A stretch of DNA of 43,164 nt from Clostridiales bacterium. Lineage in GTDB: Bacteria; Bacillota; Clostridia; Christensenellales; Aristaeellaceae. The notes below the pieces were generated by a model. That model ran no database searches, was not told the DNA's origin, and saw only the letters and a list, made by a program, of their open reading frames with translations. The stretch lies in assembly GCA_019419995.1 (NCBI GenBank), contig JAHZHZ010000013.1, positions 1 through 43,164 of the forward strand. Reading direction: 5' to 3'. Of the stretch, positions 40,213 through 43,164 are shown in pieces. The stretch's first letter is position 1; every line of letters starts with the position of its first letter. A program made the position numbers and the translations under genes.

Positions 40213-40337
40213 GCAGTCATCTCCCGTAAAATTGCGGCCCGCGAAACGAAGCTGAATCTTTCCTCCGCAGCGCAGCCACCTTTTGCTTTTTGTTCATTAA
40301 AGGGTACCCCCGCCCTGTCCAGCGCAGACCGGATTCA

Positions 40338-41084
40338 TCATCCACCCGTTCGGCCATAAATCCTGTACCACTCCTGGCTGGGGACACCTTCCCTTTCATA
40401 GAGAATCAGCGGGGCCAGCCAGTTTAATCCGCTGCCTCCACCTTTTACGCCCTCCAGCAACACCAATTTTGGGGGGCGCTGTGCCGTCGCATGGATGCTG
40501 CGCACCCGCTTGGGCGTCAAATTAGCTCTCTCCATGGCGGACATCAATTCAAAGGCCCGCCTAGACGGGTACACGGCACAGAAACGACCGCCATACTTCA
40601 GCAGCGCCGCTGCCGCCGCCGCAATGTCGCTCGGGGTGAGATCATCCTCGTGGCGCGCAATGCGCTGCGCCTCCCGTGAACTGCAAATGGTGGCACCTCG
40701 TTCGCCATAGGGAGGATTGCAGACAACCAAACTGCAACGCTCCCGGCCAATCTCTTTCCAGGCACTCCGAAGATCCATGCAGTGAACGCGCACGCTTTCT
40801 TCCAAATGATTAAGTTGCACACTGCGTTCCGCCATATTTGCCATCTCCGCTTGCAGTTCCACCGCTTCCACCAGGATATCCGGCCGATGCCCAGCCAGCA
40901 GCAGTGCGATGGCGCCGTTGCCACAGCCCAGATCCGCGGCATGCTCTCCCTTTCTGGGAGCGGCAAAATCCGCCAGCAGCACAGAGTCCGTACCGAAGCA
41001 AAAAGTTCCGGGGCGTTGGATCACGCGCAGTCCCCCAGTTTGCAGATCATCCAGGCGTTCACCCGGCAACAGGAGGACACTCAC
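40338..41084 (-). CDS. TrmN6-like tRNA1(Val) (adenine-N6)-methyltransferase
   Basis: A 248-aa class I methyltransferase. RPGTFCFGTDSVLLADFAAP is the family opening; AADLGCGNGAIALLLA is the SAM loop; LVVCNPPYGERG is the NPPY adenine-N6 catalytic motif; ARHEDDLTPSDIAAAAAALL follows. This matches E. coli YfiC/TrmN6 and B. subtilis YabB. Its ATG overlaps the end of the PG-binding gene (ATGA at 41081-41084), so it is translated with that gene although the roles look unrelated. It could modify rRNA instead of tRNA. Confidence 0.88.
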   Translation of the reverse strand: MSVLLLPGERLDDLQTGGLRVIQRPGTFCFGTDSVLLADFAAPRKGEHAADLGCGNGAIALLLAGHRPDILVEAVELQAEMANMAERSVQLNHLEESVRVHCMDLRSAWKEIGRERCSLVVCNPPYGERGATICSSREAQRIARHEDDLTPSDIAAAAAALLKYGGRFCAVYPSRRAFELMSAMERANLTPKRVRSIHATAQRPPKLVLLEGVKGGGSGLNWLAPLILYEREGVPSQEWYRIYGRTGG

Positions 41085-42433
41085 ATCAATCCCGGCATCT
41101 GATAAAGCTGCAGGGCCTCCACATCTAAAGCATTTAAATAACTCATCACAATGTATCCATTTTCAGAGCAATAGATTAGCGCCTCATCTGAAGCGGCTAT
41201 GCCACATATGTCCCTGCCTCCGGCACGCACCCACAATACCGATCCGGCCGTGATCTGATCTCCGGAGGTCAATTCCACTACGTGTAACTGGCTCGAATCC
41301 ATCAATGGCACGCCACACCTCAAGTACACGTACTGCACGAAACTAAAACCGGATTGAAAACCAGATTGTTCCCCCAACAAGTCGGAAGCGCTTCGGGCAA
41401 TTTTTCCCGGGATATCATCTCCCTCCGGTAAGTCAGGCGCTTCGGGAAACACGTAATTCTCCAGCCGCACAACGTTCTGAGCACGCATCCGCGCCCGCGT
41501 CATGGAATCCGCCACGCCTGTAACCGATAGCCCGTTGACCAGTTGAAACTCCATCAGGGCAAGCTCGGTCTGCATATCAAAACTGTCCCTCGCCGGATAC
41601 CCCAACGCCGAAAGATCTCTGCAAAGCGTTTGGGCCTCCACGCTCTGGTCACCCCTGCGCAGTGCGGAACTTTCCTGCAGCAGCGTATCCATATCGGAAT
41701 AAAGTGCCCGACAGCTGTTCAAATCCATATCTCCCGTCGATTCCAGGCCCACGTCGCTTTGAAAACGCTTCACAGCCCGCTGTGTACCCTCTCCAAAGCG
41801 TCCCGTGCACTCTCCATCAAAATATCCCCTGCGCCGCAGCCAAATTTGCAGCGTGCGTACCATGGAACCGGAATCTCCGGCAGAGGCACAACTGTTTTTT
41901 AAGAAATCTTCCCAGGCAATGGGTGCTCCACTGTACAGGCGAAGAAACACTGCGCTGTCAGCAATACCCGTCTCCTTAAGCCCGTTGGCCAGCTGAAAGC
42001 GGCAAACCGCAGCCTGCGTCTCTTCCCCATAGGCGCCGTCACTACTGCCCGAGAAATAACCCAACTCCTTCAAAGCCCGCTGCAGTCTGGCCACGGCATC
42101 ACCATAGGAGCCGTTGCTCAAAGGCTGCATCTCCGCATGCTGGCGGGCAAACGCGGTCAAATATTCCTCTTGACTAATGGCGTCTTCTCCCATCAAAAGG
42201 CTTACCGTAGCCTCATCCGGTTCTCCCGTGACTTCCAGGCCGTTGACATGCTGAAAATTGCGCAGCGCGTTTACGGTTACTTCGTTCAGTTCACCCTTGC
42301 AGGCACTGTCCCGATAGCCCAACTCATAGAGCCGGTGATCCACTTCCAGCAAATCTACTTGTTCTGCCACCGCGCTCATCAACAGCGACATCGCTCCAAC
42401 CAGAGCAAAAGCTTTTATAAACTTCCGCTTCAT
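41081..42433 (-). CDS. Secreted protein with four peptidoglycan-binding repeats and a degenerate NlpC/P60 domain
   Basis: A 450-aa protein. Signal peptide KRKFIKAFALVGAMSLLMSA, cleaved near residue 23. Four PG_binding_1 units: about 27-80 (LYELGYRDSACKGELNEV), 110-165 (LKELGYFSGSSDGAYGEETQ), 190-245 (LRRRGYFDGECTGRFGEGTQ) and 263-315 (LSALGYPARDSFDMQTELAL). The last 100 residues look like NlpC/P60 (FSFVQYVYLRCGVPLMDSSQ, then GDQITAGSVLWV), but the catalytic DCSGF reads SGFSF and the active-site His of HVGIY reads ICGIA, so hydrolase activity is not expected. ATG 42433 has GGGAGGAA 6 nt upstream. It lies 20 nt after the SH3 gene. Confidence 0.85.
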   Translation of the reverse strand: MKRKFIKAFALVGAMSLLMSAVAEQVDLLEVDHRLYELGYRDSACKGELNEVTVNALRNFQHVNGLEVTGEPDEATVSLLMGEDAISQEEYLTAFARQHAEMQPLSNGSYGDAVARLQRALKELGYFSGSSDGAYGEETQAAVCRFQLANGLKETGIADSAVFLRLYSGAPIAWEDFLKNSCASAGDSGSMVRTLQIWLRRRGYFDGECTGRFGEGTQRAVKRFQSDVGLESTGDMDLNSCRALYSDMDTLLQESSALRRGDQSVEAQTLCRDLSALGYPARDSFDMQTELALMEFQLVNGLSVTGVADSMTRARMRAQNVVRLENYVFPEAPDLPEGDDIPGKIARSASDLLGEQSGFQSGFSFVQYVYLRCGVPLMDSSQLHVVELTSGDQITAGSVLWVRAGGRDICGIAASDEALIYCSENGYIVMSYLNALDVEALQLYQMPGLM

Positions 42434-42453
42434 CTTTATTTCCTCCCGGGTTG

Positions 42454-43164
42454 TCACGCAGGACGAATCTTTTCCAACAAAACAAACCCATTTTTCCCGT
42501 TATAGCGCACATACGCCCACCTCTGGTTGTAGGCCATCACGGAGAACTCCGCCGAAGCCGGGATACTTGTCAATACCTTGGAATCGGTGGAATAGGTTTT
42601 GTACAGTTCAACGTCTTCTCGGGCCCGTCCCTGTCGGTCACACAAAACTACATCCGTCTTGACTTCCTTGAACTTCTTGCCTTCTTCCTTTGGCTCGTCT
42701 TCCACCACCGGTTGTTCCCCTGTACTACTTCCAGGAAAATAGAGATAGCTTCTGGATGCAAAGCCCGTTTCTCCACTCTTTGTGCGTACACATGCCCAGT
42801 CATCGTCAAAGGCAAGCATCTGCAGTTCTTCTCCTCTGGCCAAATATCCTATCGCCGCCGCACCTGTAGAGGGCGCACGTCTCAAGGTAAGGCTACTTCC
42901 TGCCACCACATCCACATAGACATAGAGCTTACCCGTAGCCACCAACATTCCCTCCGCCCCATCCGGTGCAGGGTTCGGTGTCGGCATGGGATAATCCACC
43001 GCTGTGGGCTGGGGCTCTATCGTTGGCTTGATCGTAGGAGAAACTGTGGGCCATGGTTTCATCGTCGGCTCCGGCGTCTGCGTCGGCTCCAGCGTCTGCG
43101 TCGGCTCCGGCGTCTGCGTCGGCTCCGGCGTCTGCGTCGGCTCCGGCGTCTGCGTCGGCTCCGG
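42454..43164 (-). CDS. Envelope protein with PEPTQT stalk and two SH3-like domains (5' end outside the window)
   Basis: 236 residues visible; the frame is open through the window edge, so the start lies beyond 43164. The visible part begins with (PEPTQT)n, followed by a Pro/Thr stalk (PTVSPTIKPTIEPQPT), then two SH3-like domains: about residues 80-145 (YVYVDVVAGSSLTLRRAPST, DDWACVRTKSGETGFASRSY) and about 165-236 (VELYKTYSTDSKVLTSIPAS, RWAYVRYNGKNGFVLLEKI). Bacterial SH3 domains bind cell-wall peptides. It is followed 20 nt later by the PG-binding gene, so the two probably form one envelope unit. Export signal not visible. Confidence 0.88.
   Translation of the reverse strand, partial: PEPTQTPEPTQTPEPTQTPEPTQTLEPTQTPEPTMKPWPTVSPTIKPTIEPQPTAVDYPMPTPNPAPDGAEGMLVATGKLYVYVDVVAGSSLTLRRAPSTGAAAIGYLARGEELQMLAFDDDWACVRTKSGETGFASRSYLYFPGSSTGEQPVVEDEPKEEGKKFKEVKTDVVLCDRQGRAREDVELYKTYSTDSKVLTSIPASAEFSVMAYNQRWAYVRYNGKNGFVLLEKIRPA
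43063..43164 (-). repeat. 18-bp tandem repeat encoding PEPTQT
   Basis: Five full units (43063-43080, 43081-43098, 43099-43116, 43117-43134, 43135-43152) and 12 bp of a sixth at the window edge; only one base differs (43091, CTG/CCG codon change). Near-perfect copies point to recent expansion, and repeat number may vary between strains. Confidence 0.93.

Overview
The window comes from a low-oxygen Firmicute, most likely a member of the Clostridia. The evidence is a T-box leader on proS, near-consensus sigma-A promoters (TTGACA-17-TATAAT type), GGAGG ribosome binding sites with frequent TTG and GTG starts, a type II (firmicute-style) galT, a YtqB/MnmM-type methylase, rubrerythrin, and the three folate genes fhs-fchA-folD typical of acetogen-like C1 metabolism. 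I cannot name a genus. No rRNA, tRNA or CRISPR was seen.

Layout. 1-395: 3' end of a frameshifted large serine recombinase, the edge of a mobile element outside the window. 464-2477: proS with its T-box leader. 2617-7101: a secreted protein, a 76-aa protein, then an M29 aminopeptidase / NYN-LOTUS / membrane-anchored EEP-phosphatase operon. 7474-8502: rplM-rpsI with promoter, leader and terminator. 8521-10338: YkvI-like membrane protein, small anchored protein and P-loop protein. 10414-11591: Nudix and GNAT genes. 11590-16182: galK-tsaE-tsaB-rimI and a membrane-embedded MurF-like ligase, tightly packed. 16210-17853: galT, divergent from galK. 17916-22747: a 1053-aa membrane protein with 13 HC...CxxC repeats, divergent from a CapA-like protein with altered motifs. 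22764-26520: mutY, nagA and a ROK-family gene. 26543-31560: DUF1576 membrane protein, folD, fchA and fhs with a structured leader. 31639-33206: a trigger factor lacking its ribosome-binding domain, and a flavodoxin-like protein. 33286-37179: TPR protein and YprB-like nuclease, divergent from an ABC exporter. 37183-39338: PHP phosphoesterase, MnmM-like methylase and rubrerythrin. 39472-43164: an envelope cluster (M15 peptidase, TrmN6-like methylase, peptidoglycan-binding protein with a dead NlpC/P60 domain, SH3 protein with a PEPTQT repeat stalk).

How the genes fit together. Fhs, FchA and FolD form the formate-to-methylene-THF branch. The FolD here lacks two residues linked to cyclohydrolase activity, which would fit a division of labour with FchA. 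GalK and GalT are a Leloir pair driven by back-to-back promoters that carry the same 16-bp near-repeat. NagA and the ROK protein point to amino-sugar use. Several proteins are envelope-facing, with Pro/Thr-rich linkers: the 1053-aa repeat protein, the CapA-like protein, the PG-binding protein, the SH3 protein and the M15 peptidase.

The best candidate for something undescribed is the 1053-aa repeat protein with its divergent CapA-like partner at 17916-22682. Its 13 repeats are arranged as six pairs plus one. Each keeps a potential metal-binding set, and in the two repeats that lost the first Cys the residue is replaced by Asp or His, which can also bind metal.
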